Made by a program: the position numbers and the translations under genes
The notes under the pieces: model-generated
Seen by the model: only the letters and a program-made list of their open reading frames with translations
Told to the model about the DNA's origin: nothing
Database searches by the model: none
Part shown: one piece after another, positions 1 through 7,926 of the stretch
How positions within the stretch are numbered: the stretch's first letter is position 1
Layout of the letters: the number at the start of each line of letters is the position of its first letter
Source: an uncultured delta proteobacterium
Lineage (GTDB): Bacteria; Desulfobacterota; Desulfovibrionia; Desulfovibrionales; Desulfovibrionaceae
Assembly (NCBI GenBank): GCA_903843965.1
Contig: CAIMRY010000006.1
Location: 98,642-162,641 of the forward strand
Reading direction: 5' to 3'
Length of the DNA: 64,000 nucleotides

Positions 1-2270
1 GCACCTCGGCCCGCAGCGACTTCCACGTACCCTTGAGAAGCGGCACAGACATCGCCTTCCTGGGCGGCATGTGCAAGTACATCCTGGACAAGAAGCTGTT
101 CTTCGCCGACTACGTGCTGAACTACACCAACGCGAGCTTTTTGGTGGGCGAGAAGTACTCCTTCAAGGACGGCCTGTTCTCCGGCTTCGACGCCTCCAAG
201 AAGAAGTACGACCAGAGCCAGTGGGCCTTTGAAAAGGACGAGAAGGGCATGGTCAAGCGCGACAAGACGCTGGCCAACCCCAGGTGCGTCATCAATGTGC
301 TGAAGAACCACTACGAGCGCTACACCCTGGACCTCGTGTCCCAGGTCACCGGCGTGTCCAAAGATAACCTGCTGAAGGTGTACGACGCCTTCGCCGCCAC
401 CGGCAAGCCGGACAAGGCCGGAACCATGCTCTACGCCCTCGGCTGGACCCAGCACACCGTCGGCGTGCAGAACATCCGCCTGGCCGGCATCATCCAGCTG
501 CTCCTGGGCAACTTCGGCGTGGCCGGCGGCGGCATCAACGCCCTGCGCGGCGAGCCCAACGTCCAGGGCTCCACCGACCACGCCCTGCTCTACGGCTACA
601 TCCCCGGCTACCACAACACGTCCATCGCCACCTGGAAGACCCTGGAAGACTACCAGAAGGCCAACACGCCGAAGACCGTGGACCCCTTGAGCGTCAACTG
701 GTGGCAGAACCGGCCCAAGTACATCGTCAGCCTGCTCAAGGGCTGGTTCGGCGACTATGCCACCAAGGACAACGACTTCGGCTACAACCTGCTGCCCAAG
801 CTCGATCCCGGCCAGGACTGCTCGCACCTGTTCATCTTCGACCGCATGTACCAGGGCAAGATCAAGGGCGGGTTCCTCTTTGGCCACAACCCCTGCCAGA
901 GCTTCCCCAACACGAACAAGGTGCGCAAGGCCTGGGACAAGCTGGACTGGCTGGTGGTGGGCGAGGTGTTCCACAATGAGAGCACGGACAACTTCAAGCG
1001 CCCCGGGGCCGACCCCAAGAAGTGCAAGACCGAGATCTTCCTGCTGCCATCCGCCTACCGCGCCGAGAAGGAAGGCACCATCTCCAACTCCGGCCGCTGG
1101 CACATGTGGCACTACAAGGCCATCGATCCCATCGGCCAGTGCCGCAGCATGGGCGACATGGTCGTGCAGATCATGGGCCGCGTGCGCGCGCTCTACGCCA
1201 AGGAAGGCGGCGCATTGCCCGACCAGGTGCTCAAGCACGAGCTGCCCGCGACCTTCAACGCGGATGAAATGTGCAAGAAGATCAATGGCATGTTCACGCG
1301 GGACACCAAGATCGGCGACAAGGAGTACAAGAAGGGCCAGCTGGTTCCGGCCTTCCCGCTCCTTCAGACCGACGGCTCCACCACGAGCCTGAACTGGGTT
1401 TACTGCGGCGGCTACACCGAGGCCGAGGGCAACCTGGCCAAGCGCCGCGACCTGGCCCAGACCCCCATGCAGGCCAAGATCCATCTGTACCCGAAGTTCG
1501 CCTGGGCCTGGCCCGTGAACCGGCGGATTCTGTACAACCGCGCCGGCGTCGACCTGGTCGGCAACCCGTACAACCCGGACAAGGCGGTCATCGCCTGGCA
1601 GGACGGCAAGTGGGTGGGCGACGTGCCCGACGGCCCGGCCAAGCCCATGGCCCAGGGCGGCCCCTACCCCTTCATCATGCAGACCGAGGGCCACGGCCAG
1701 CTCTACGGCCCTGGCCGCGTCGACGGGCCCCTGCCCGAGCACTACGAGCCTGCGGAAACCCCGCTCACCGTGAACCCCTTCTCCGCGCAGATGAGCAATC
1801 CGTGCATGAAGCAGGTCCACGCCAGCGAGTACGACGTGCTGTGCAAGAACGGCGACCCGCGCTTCCCCATCGTGCTGACGACCTACTGCATGACCGAGCA
1901 CTGGTGCTCCGGCTCCGAAACGCGCAACGGCCCGGCCCTGCTGGAGGCCGAACCGCAGCAGTACGTGGAGATGAGCCCCCAGCTGGCCGAGGAGAAGGGA
2001 GTCAAGAACGGCGACGTGGTCGTGGTGGAGAGCCTGCGCGGCAGGGTCGAGGCCGTGGCCATGGTCACGGTGCGCATCAAGCCCTTTACCGTCATGGGCA
2101 AGACCGTGCACCTGGTTGGCATGCCCTTCGCCTTCGGCTGGACCAAGCCCAAGTGCGGCGACGCAGTGAACCGGCTGACCACCTCGGTGGGTGATCCGAA
2201 CACCACCATCCCCGAGTACAAGGCCTGCCTGGTGAACCTGAAGAAGGCCACCAAGGTTACTGAGCTGTAA
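1..2270 (+). CDS. fdhA: Formate dehydrogenase, catalytic alpha subunit (3' part; starts before the window)
   Basis: Molybdopterin oxidoreductase that oxidises formate to CO2 with a W/Mo-bis-MGD cofactor. The reading frame is open from base 3 and upstream codons read TSARSDFHVPLRSGTDIAF, a conserved internal stretch of the FdnG/FdhA family. The gene is therefore cut by the window edge; the N-terminal signal peptide, [4Fe-4S] motif and active-site Cys/Sec lie outside. Visible parts are the cofactor-binding blocks (GHNPCQSFPNTNK near 890; GTISNSGRWHMWH near 1080) and the C-terminal molydopterin dinucleotide-binding domain with TEHWCSGSETRNGPALLEAEP near 1890. A TTG at 33 is not the start. fdhB and fdhE follow on the same strand, as in Desulfovibrio periplasmic FdhAB loci. 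No gamma subunit gene follows. Confidence 0.95.
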   Translation, partial: TSARSDFHVPLRSGTDIAFLGGMCKYILDKKLFFADYVLNYTNASFLVGEKYSFKDGLFSGFDASKKKYDQSQWAFEKDEKGMVKRDKTLANPRCVINVLKNHYERYTLDLVSQVTGVSKDNLLKVYDAFAATGKPDKAGTMLYALGWTQHTVGVQNIRLAGIIQLLLGNFGVAGGGINALRGEPNVQGSTDHALLYGYIPGYHNTSIATWKTLEDYQKANTPKTVDPLSVNWWQNRPKYIVSLLKGWFGDYATKDNDFGYNLLPKLDPGQDCSHLFIFDRMYQGKIKGGFLFGHNPCQSFPNTNKVRKAWDKLDWLVVGEVFHNESTDNFKRPGADPKKCKTEIFLLPSAYRAEKEGTISNSGRWHMWHYKAIDPIGQCRSMGDMVVQIMGRVRALYAKEGGALPDQVLKHELPATFNADEMCKKINGMFTRDTKIGDKEYKKGQLVPAFPLLQTDGSTTSLNWVYCGGYTEAEGNLAKRRDLAQTPMQAKIHLYPKFAWAWPVNRRILYNRAGVDLVGNPYNPDKAVIAWQDGKWVGDVPDGPAKPMAQGGPYPFIMQTEGHGQLYGPGRVDGPLPEHYEPAETPLTVNPFSAQMSNPCMKQVHASEYDVLCKNGDPRFPIVLTTYCMTEHWCSGSETRNGPALLEAEPQQYVEMSPQLAEEKGVKNGDVVVVESLRGRVEAVAMVTVRIKPFTVMGKTVHLVGMPFAFGWTKPKCGDAVNRLTTSVGDPNTTIPEYKACLVNLKKATKVTEL

Positions 2271-2300
2271 CCACGGCCCGCAGACGAAAGGAGCGAAACC

Positions 2301-3032
2301 ATGCCCAAGGCGATACTCATAGACACCACGCGCTGCACCGCTTGCCGGGGCTGCCAGGTGGGCTGCAAGGAGTGGAAGAACTTCCCCCCCGTGGCCACCA
2401 AGCAGCGCGGCACGCATCAGAACCCCCCGGACCTCGGTCCGTACAACGTCAAGCTTGTGCGCTTCAGCGAGCACATGGAGGCCGACGGCACCGTGAAGTG
2501 GTACTTCTTCCCGGACGCCTGCCGCCACTGCCTGGACGCACCCTGCAAATCGGGCGCGAGCCTGCCGGACTCCATCATCCAGGACAAGGAGACCGGGGCG
2601 GTGATCTACACCGAGAAGACGGCCAAGGAGGACTTCGCCACCATCAAGTCCTCCTGCCCGTACGACATCCCCAGGCTGGACCCCAAGACCAAGCGCATCG
2701 TCAAATGCGACATGTGCATCGACCGCGTGCGCGCCAACCTCCTGCCCATGTGCGTGAAGTCTTGCGCCATGGGGGCCATGAGCTTCGGCGAGCGCGCCGA
2801 CATGCTCAAGCTCGCGGCGCAGCGCCTGGTGGCCGTCCAGAAGGACAACCCCAAGGCCCAGCTGTGCGACATGGAGAGCGTGAGCGTGATCTACCTGGTG
2901 GCCGACGCGCCGAACATGTACCACAAGTTCGCCGTGGCCGAGGCCGCGAACACGCCCGGCATGACCCGCAAGGAGATGCTGGCCGGGGCCTTCTCCCCGT
3001 TGCGCAAGATAGCCCAGAGCTTGCAGGGGTAG
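2301..3032 (+). CDS. fdhB: Formate dehydrogenase, iron-sulfur beta subunit
   Basis: A 243-residue ferredoxin-like electron-transfer subunit that takes electrons from FdhA. It begins MPKAILIDTTRCTACRGCQ. Four cysteine clusters suit three to four [4Fe-4S] centres: CTACRGCQVGC near residue 12, CRHCLDAPC near 75, CPYDIP...CDMCIDR near 118-140, and MCVKSCAMGA near 150. There is no C-terminal transmembrane helix, unlike E. coli FdnH, so the enzyme is probably a soluble periplasmic AB dimer passing electrons to cytochrome c. The SD sequence GAAAGGAG sits about 7 bases before the ATG. The gene follows fdhA by 30 bases and is probably cotranscribed with it. Confidence 0.95.
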   Translation: MPKAILIDTTRCTACRGCQVGCKEWKNFPPVATKQRGTHQNPPDLGPYNVKLVRFSEHMEADGTVKWYFFPDACRHCLDAPCKSGASLPDSIIQDKETGAVIYTEKTAKEDFATIKSSCPYDIPRLDPKTKRIVKCDMCIDRVRANLLPMCVKSCAMGAMSFGERADMLKLAAQRLVAVQKDNPKAQLCDMESVSVIYLVADAPNMYHKFAVAEAANTPGMTRKEMLAGAFSPLRKIAQSLQG

Positions 3033-3062
3033 CGGAAAGCAAGGCCGGGACTCCATAAGCAA

Positions 3063-3099
3063 CAGGGCCGTCCGGTTTCTCCAGAGCCGGGCGGCCCTG
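3063..3099 (+). terminator. Hairpin between fdhB and fdhE
   Basis: The arms CAGGGCCGTCCGG (3063-3075) and CCGGGCGGCCCTG (3087-3099) pair over 13 bp with one G-U and an 11-nt loop. No U-tract follows. It may be a weak terminator or an mRNA-stabilising/attenuating hairpin that sets lower expression of fdhE than of fdhAB. Confidence 0.45.
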
Positions 3100-3149
3100 C
3101 CATGCTTCCAACACAATTCCACCGATTCCAGACAAGGAGCAGACACGAG

Positions 3150-4082
3150 ATGCAGACCCAAGACCTTGAGACCCCGGCGGATCTGCGCTGCATCGAAACG
3201 GCGCTTTCCCGCGCCCAGGCGGAGCTGCCGGCCCTGGGCCCGCTGCTCACCGCCTTTGGCCCGCTGTTGGCCGAGCGCGCGCGCCTGCGCCAGGCCGCGC
3301 CCGGCTGGACCGGGCCAAAGCTGGTCATCGACCCCGAGCGCTACAGCCAGGGGGCCTTTGTGCTGGCCCAGACCGAGTTCGGCGGCGGGTTTGAGGACAT
3401 GAGCGCGCACCTGCAAAAGGCCGCGAAAACGCTTTTGCCGGTCATGGCCCGGTCCTTTCCGGCCATCGCCGCAGAGCTTGCCGCCCTGGGCGCGGCCATA
3501 GCGGACGGCACGCTGGCCCCCCAGGCCCTGGCCGCGGCAGGCTTTGGCGAGGGCCTGGCCTCATCCGATGACATGCCCGTGCCCGGCGTTTCGGAGCAGA
3601 CCCTGAATTTCGCCGCCAGTGAGCTGGTGCGGCCCTTTGTGGAGCGCCAGGCCCAGGACCTGGCCGCTCTGGTCGAGGCCCTGCCCTGGCGCCAGGCCCA
3701 TTGCCCGGTGTGCGGAGGCGCGCCGAACATGAGCGTGCTGCGGCGCACGGCAGTCGACAACGAGTTCATCCAGGCCAACGGCGGGCGGCGCTTCCTGCGC
3801 TGTTCCTGCTGCGCCACGCAGTGGACGTACAAGCGCGTGTCGTGCCCGGCCTGCGGCTGCGAGGAGCCCGACGAGCTGATCAACCTGCGCGACCCGGCCC
3901 GCGTGCACGAACGCGCCGACGCCTGCCAGCGCTGCAAGGCCTTTGTGCTGTGCCTGAACAGCGTGGAGCTGGCCGAGGTTCCGGACCTGGACGTGGCCGC
4001 CCTGACCATGCTGCCCCTGGAGATCCAGGCCAAGAAGCAGGGCTACGCGCCCCTGGCCGAGCATCCCTGGAGCAGCCTCTAG
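3150..4082 (+). CDS. fdhE: Formate dehydrogenase accessory protein FdhE
   Basis: FdhE is a rubredoxin-like iron protein needed to assemble active respiratory formate dehydrogenase. The product is 310 residues, close to E. coli FdhE (309). Its C-terminal half carries the family's paired cysteine knuckles: CPVCGG near 189, CSCCATQW near 222, CPACGCEEPDEL near 233 and CQRCKAFVLC near 260. The start at 3150 is chosen because AAGGAG lies 10 bases before it; an in-frame ATG at 3102 lies inside the intergenic DNA and has no SD. It lies directly downstream of fdhAB. The fdhB-fdhE gap contains a hairpin, so relative expression may be tuned. Confidence 0.9.
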   Translation: MQTQDLETPADLRCIETALSRAQAELPALGPLLTAFGPLLAERARLRQAAPGWTGPKLVIDPERYSQGAFVLAQTEFGGGFEDMSAHLQKAAKTLLPVMARSFPAIAAELAALGAAIADGTLAPQALAAAGFGEGLASSDDMPVPGVSEQTLNFAASELVRPFVERQAQDLAALVEALPWRQAHCPVCGGAPNMSVLRRTAVDNEFIQANGGRRFLRCSCCATQWTYKRVSCPACGCEEPDELINLRDPARVHERADACQRCKAFVLCLNSVELAEVPDLDVAALTMLPLEIQAKKQGYAPLAEHPWSSL

Positions 4083-4396
4083 GCCGGGGAACAGGAAGGC
4101 TGCCCGCATGGGCAATTCGTCTGAACTGGCCGTTCGGGCGATCCGGCCGCGCCCGCACCCCGCTGAAACGTGGCCAGCCCCGCCACGAACTCACGCGGCC
4201 AGCGGCCCGGCTCAAGGCCGTGCGCGCAAGCGGTTGCCGGGCGGCGCAGGGTGGACAGCCGCTGGCATTTTAGATCGACTGTAGGCCCGGCTCGGCTGTG
4301 GCCCAGGGCAACCATGCGCGGGCCAGGTCTGGCAGGAGCGGCGCGGGCCTGCGGGCGGTTTCAGGTGGCGGTTTCAAGTGGTTGACGCACCTGGCG
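4083..4396. other. Gene-free stretch after fdhE
   Basis: About 310 bases, GC-rich, with no supported ORF, tRNA or strong terminator. Its 3' end runs into the palindromic operator at 4397. Confidence 0.5.
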
Positions 4397-4420
4397 TTGT
4401 ATGTCATTTCTGACACAACA
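4397..4420. promoter_or_regulatory. Palindromic candidate operator, copy 1
   Basis: TTGTATGTCA (4397-4406), a 4-nt spacer, then TGACACAACA (4411-4420). The left half-site is nearly identical to that of the palindrome at 6652-6675 upstream of the moeA-like gene. The right half-site is less perfect. It sits 26 bases before the small Cys-rich ORF. In a neighbourhood of Mo/W-cofactor enzymes, a ModE- or TunR-type regulator is a reasonable candidate binder; this is inference. Confidence 0.5.
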
Positions 4421-4446
4421 AACGCACTGACCAAACGAGGCCACCC

Positions 4447-4641
4447 ATGAAACACGATCCTTGCGCCGCCTGCGGACAAAAAACGCGCCCCGCCAACGCC
4501 CAGATCAACCGCTGCCTGCCCTTTTGCGGCCTGGGCGCACAGGAATCCCTTGCGGGCAAGGCCGCGCGCTGCGGCCTGCTCCAGCCGGAGCCGCGCCCGG
4601 CCCGCAGCGGGGAGCTTGCAGGCACGCTGATAGGCTCCTGA
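4447..4641 (+). CDS. Small Cys-rich protein of unknown function
   Basis: A 64-residue ORF starting MKHDPCAACGQKTRP. It has five cysteines, including CAAC near residue 6, RCLPFC near 24 and a further Cys near 42. The CxxC pair could bind a metal or be redox active. The SD is only a GAGG about 8 bases before the ATG. Support for a real gene comes mainly from its position just after a palindromic operator shared with the Mo-cofactor gene at 6765. The last third (proline/arginine-rich) looks uninformative, and I do not recognise a family. It may be spurious. Confidence 0.35.
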   Translation: MKHDPCAACGQKTRPANAQINRCLPFCGLGAQESLAGKAARCGLLQPEPRPARSGELAGTLIGS

Positions 4642-4969
4642 CCGGGCCCCTGGCCGGACCCCTGGCTGGATTATTGACCGGGCATTGGCGCTGATCCTGG
4701 CGCGTTGATTCCGGCGCGCCCATCTTGGCGCAGCCACCCTGGCGCGGCCCTGTCGGCGAACCCTGTCGGCGAAACTGGTGTCGGCGCGCTTATGCACAGG
4801 CCTCCCGGCAGGCCCGGCCCCGCCGGGCGGGAATCCGTTCAGAGCCCAGCCAGCCACTCAGCCAGCCAGCCGCCCGGCCATTTGTCCGAACAGACGCCTG
4901 GCCAGCCGCCCGAGCATCCGCCCAACCATCCGACCAACGTCCGCCGTGCCCGCCGCAAAGGAGAGATGC
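4642..4969. other. Gene-free leader of the aldehyde dehydrogenase gene with imperfect short repeats
   Basis: The stretch contains two runs of degenerate short-period repeats: ctggc/cggacccctgg-type units near 4650-4760, and cagccagccagccgcc-type units near 4845-4935. They resemble the 12-nt repeats inside the radical SAM gene at 16.4 kb. The following ORF is open back through this DNA to 4778, but the repeat-coded extension is unlike any aldehyde dehydrogenase N-terminus. Confidence 0.5.
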
Positions 4970-6604
4970 GTGCCCAAGCCCCCAGCCCTGGCCGACCTGT
5001 TCCCCGAAGCCGCCGCAATCCCGCCCGACTACGCCGCGACCCTGCCCTGCGACAGCAAAAAATTCCTCATCGGCGGCGAGCTGCGCACCTGGGACGGACC
5101 CATGCAGGAGGTCCACTCGCCCATCATGGTGCGCCACGGGGTGCGCCACGGGGCAGAGCTTAAGCCCCTGCGCATCGGCTCCTGCCCGGTGCTGGACGGA
5201 GACACGGGCATGGCCGCCCTGGACGCGGCCTGTAAGGCCTTTGACAACGGGCGCGGCGTCTGGCCCACCATGAGCGTGGCCGGCCGCATCAAGGCCGTGG
5301 AGGACTTCGCCCTGCGCATGGCCGCCCGGCGCGAGCTGGTGGTGCGGCTCATGTCCTGGGAGATATGCAAGTCCCTGGCCGACTGCGGCAAGGAGTTCGA
5401 CCGCACCGTGGACTACATCCGCGACACCGTGGCCGCCCTGAAGGAGCTGGACCGCGCCTCGTCCGGCTTTGTCATGGAGCAGGACATCCTGGGCCAGGTG
5501 CGGCGCTCGCCCCTGGGCGTGGTGCTGTGCATGGGCCCGTTCAACTATCCCCTGAACGAGACCTTCGCCACGCTGATCCCGGCCCTGATCATGGGCAACA
5601 CCGTGGTGATGAAGACGCCCAAGCTGGGCCGCCTGCTCATCTTTCCCCTGCTGGACTGCTTTTGCGAGGCCTTTCCGCCCGGCGTCGTCAACGTCATCTC
5701 CGGCGGGCGGGCCATGCTCACGTCCATCATGGCCTCGGGCCGGGTCAACGTGCTGGCCTTCATCGGCACCAGCCAGGCAGCCGACGCCATGCGCGCCCTG
5801 CACCCCAAGCCCCACCGGCTGCGCTGCGTGCTCGGGCTGGAGGCCAAGAACGCGGCCATCATCCTGGCCGACGCCGACATGAACCAGGCCGTGGCCGAGT
5901 GCCTGCGAGGGTCGCTGGCCTTCAACGGGCAGCGCTGCACGGCCATCAAGATGATCCACGTGGCGCAAGAGCGGGCCGACGAGTTCCTGGAGCGTTTTTG
6001 CGCGGGCGTGGCCCGGCTCAAGGTGGGCATGCCCTGGGAGCCCGGCGTGGACATCACCCCCCTGCCCGAGCCCGGCAAGACGGCCTACCTGCGCGAACTG
6101 GTGGACGACGCCCTGGCCCTGGGCGCGCGGCTGGCCAATCCCGGTGGCGGGGAGGCGCGGGAGACCCTCTTTGCCCCGGCGGTGCTGTATGGCGTGGACG
6201 AGCGGATGCGCCTGCACCACGAGGAGCAGTTCGGCCCGGTGGTGCCCGTGGCCGCGTTCACCAAGATCCAGGAGCCCCTGCGCTACGTGTCCGAGTCGAG
6301 CTACGGCCAGCAGGTCAGCCTGTTCGGCTCCGACCCGGACCGCATGGCCGCGCTCATCGACCCGCTGGTCAACCAGGTCAGCCGCGTGAACCTGAACAGC
6401 CAGTGCCAGCGCGGACCGGACAGTTTTCCCTTCACCGGGCGCAAGGACTCGGCAGAGGGCACCCTGTCCGTGCACGACGCCTTGCGCGCCTTCTCCATCC
6501 GCTCGCTGGTGGCCGCGCGCAACGTGGACGCCAACAAGGCCATGCTCACGGCCATCCTCAATGGCCGCAAGTCCGCGTTCCTGTCCACGGACTACATCTT
6601 CTAG
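4970..6604 (+). CDS. Aldehyde dehydrogenase, GAPN-like (non-phosphorylating glyceraldehyde-3-phosphate dehydrogenase family)
   Basis: A 544-residue NAD(P)-dependent aldehyde dehydrogenase. The GTG at 4970 is chosen because AAAGGAG lies 6 bases before it. The nucleophile is Cys323 in FNGQRCTAIK. The C-terminus (RVNLNSQCQRGPDSFPF near 465, then EGTLSVHDALRAFSI) is typical of GAPN, which oxidises glyceraldehyde-3-phosphate directly to 3-phosphoglycerate. Odd point: in LGLEAKN (near 288-294) the residue that aligns with the usual catalytic Glu of ELGGK is Gly289, with Glu291 two positions on. The exact reaction is therefore uncertain, and a CoA-type or other aldehyde substrate is possible. The gene lies between formate dehydrogenase and Mo-enzyme genes and may share aldehyde metabolism with Mop. 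Confidence 0.85.
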   Translation: MPKPPALADLFPEAAAIPPDYAATLPCDSKKFLIGGELRTWDGPMQEVHSPIMVRHGVRHGAELKPLRIGSCPVLDGDTGMAALDAACKAFDNGRGVWPTMSVAGRIKAVEDFALRMAARRELVVRLMSWEICKSLADCGKEFDRTVDYIRDTVAALKELDRASSGFVMEQDILGQVRRSPLGVVLCMGPFNYPLNETFATLIPALIMGNTVVMKTPKLGRLLIFPLLDCFCEAFPPGVVNVISGGRAMLTSIMASGRVNVLAFIGTSQAADAMRALHPKPHRLRCVLGLEAKNAAIILADADMNQAVAECLRGSLAFNGQRCTAIKMIHVAQERADEFLERFCAGVARLKVGMPWEPGVDITPLPEPGKTAYLRELVDDALALGARLANPGGGEARETLFAPAVLYGVDERMRLHHEEQFGPVVPVAAFTKIQEPLRYVSESSYGQQVSLFGSDPDRMAALIDPLVNQVSRVNLNSQCQRGPDSFPFTGRKDSAEGTLSVHDALRAFSIRSLVAARNVDANKAMLTAILNGRKSAFLSTDYIF

Positions 6605-6651
6605 CCCGGTTCCGGCGCCTGCCCTGCGGGGGAAGCGGCCACTGTTTGACA

Positions 6652-6675
6652 TTGTATGCCAAAATTGACATACAA
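6652..6675. promoter_or_regulatory. Palindromic candidate operator, copy 2
   Basis: TTGTATGCCA (6652-6661), AAAT, TGACATACAA (6666-6675): an almost perfect dyad of the form TTGTATGyCA-N4-TGACATACAA. A TTGACA at 6646-6651 abuts the dyad and another at 6665-6670 overlaps it, so a bound regulator could block RNA polymerase. It lies about 90 bases upstream of the moeA-like gene. See copy 1 at 4397. Confidence 0.6.
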
Positions 6676-6764
6676 AAAATAGATAAGAATCCAGACTGGC
6701 TTAGGACTCCTCCTCTCTCCGGGAACACGCCGCCACCCTCATCTGGCGGCACGAGGACGTGCGC

Positions 6765-7832
6765 ATGAGCTGGACTTCGCAGCAGCGAGAGATACCCGTT
6801 ACCGAAGCCGTGGGCACCATCCTGTGCCACGACATCACCCGCATCGTGCCTGGCCCCGGTCCCTGCCGGTCCAAGGGTCCCCTGTTCCGCAAGGGCCACG
6901 TCATCACCAAGGCCGACATCCCCAAGCTGCTGCGCCTGGGCAAGGAGCACATCTTCGCCTTTGACCTGCCAGAGGGCGGCCTGCACGAGAACGACGCCGC
7001 CCTGCGCCTGGCCCGCGCCGCCAGCGGCCAAAACATCCGCCTGGCCGAGCCCGTGGAGGGCCGCATCAACCTCGTGGCGGGCATCAGCGGCCTGCTCAAG
7101 GTCGACGCGGCGCGGCTGTTGCGCGTGAACTCCCTGGACCAGATCGCCCTGGCCACCCTGCACACCAACCAGATGGTGGCCGAGGGCCAGAACGTGGGCG
7201 GCGCGCGCGTGGTGCCCCTGGTCATCGAGGAAGAGCGCGTGGCCCGGGCCGAGGACATCTGCGCCGAGGCCCCGCTGGTCCAGGTGAAGCCCCTGCGGCC
7301 CCACCGGGTGGGCGTGGTCACCACCGGCAGCGAGGTCTACTCCGGCCGCATCAAGGACGGATTTGGCCCGGTCTTGCGCGAGAAGTTCGCCCGCCTGGGC
7401 AGCGAGGTCTTCCGCCAGGTCCTGGTGTCCGACCATGTGGACATGACTGTGGCGGGCATCCGCCTTGTGCTCGACCAGAACGCGGACATGGTGGTCTTGA
7501 CCGGCGGCATGTCCGTGGACCCGGACGACCGCACCCCGCTGGCCATCCGCCAGGCCGGGGCCGAAATTTCCGTGTACGGCACGCCGGTGTTCCCCGGGGC
7601 CATGTTCCTCATCGGCCGCATAGCCAACGCCCAGGGCGTGATGGTGCCGGTGCTGGGGCTGCCCGGCTGCGTGATGTACAACCGGGCCAGCATCTTCGAC
7701 CTTGTCGTGCCCCGGATCCTGGCCGGGGAGGAAGTGGCCCGCGAGGACATCGCGGCCCTGGGCCACGGCGGCTTTTGTGTCGGCTGCGCAGAGTGCCGCT
7801 ATCCTGTCTGTCCGTTCGGCAAGGGCGGCTAG
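6765..7832 (+). CDS. MoeA-like molybdopterin-binding protein with a C-terminal Cys cluster
   Basis: 355 residues. The C-terminal half is a MoCF_biosynth (MoaB/Mog/MoeA) domain, with VGVVTTGSEVYSGRIKDGF near 182 and VVLTGGMSVDPDDRTP near 244, which binds molybdopterin during metal insertion or modification. The N-terminal half is short and does not look like a full MoeA. The tail carries CVGCAECRYPVCPFG, a four-cysteine cluster that could hold an Fe-S centre or zinc. The start at 6765 is supported by GAGG 8 bases before the ATG. A palindromic operator lies upstream and mop lies 94 bases downstream. A role in supplying cofactor to Mop is likely. Confidence 0.8.
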   Translation: MSWTSQQREIPVTEAVGTILCHDITRIVPGPGPCRSKGPLFRKGHVITKADIPKLLRLGKEHIFAFDLPEGGLHENDAALRLARAASGQNIRLAEPVEGRINLVAGISGLLKVDAARLLRVNSLDQIALATLHTNQMVAEGQNVGGARVVPLVIEEERVARAEDICAEAPLVQVKPLRPHRVGVVTTGSEVYSGRIKDGFGPVLREKFARLGSEVFRQVLVSDHVDMTVAGIRLVLDQNADMVVLTGGMSVDPDDRTPLAIRQAGAEISVYGTPVFPGAMFLIGRIANAQGVMVPVLGLPGCVMYNRASIFDLVVPRILAGEEVAREDIAALGHGGFCVGCAECRYPVCPFGKGG

Positions 7833-7926
7833 GCCCAGGGGGGCCGGTCGTCTGTTGCCTGCTGCGTGTCGGATCTGTGGATGTTCGATTTTGGATGAAG
7901 GTGGATACAACTGGAAGGAGGCCGTC

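Noticed and set aside
4790..6652. Long minus-strand open frame across the aldehyde dehydrogenase gene
   Set aside because: Composition is typical of a GC shadow frame; the plus-strand frame has ALDH motifs, an SD and a stop in the right place.
6646..6690. A full sigma-70 promoter overlapping the palindrome
   Set aside because: Two TTGACA words exist but neither has a convincing -10 at 16-18 bases, so only the operator-like dyad is reported.
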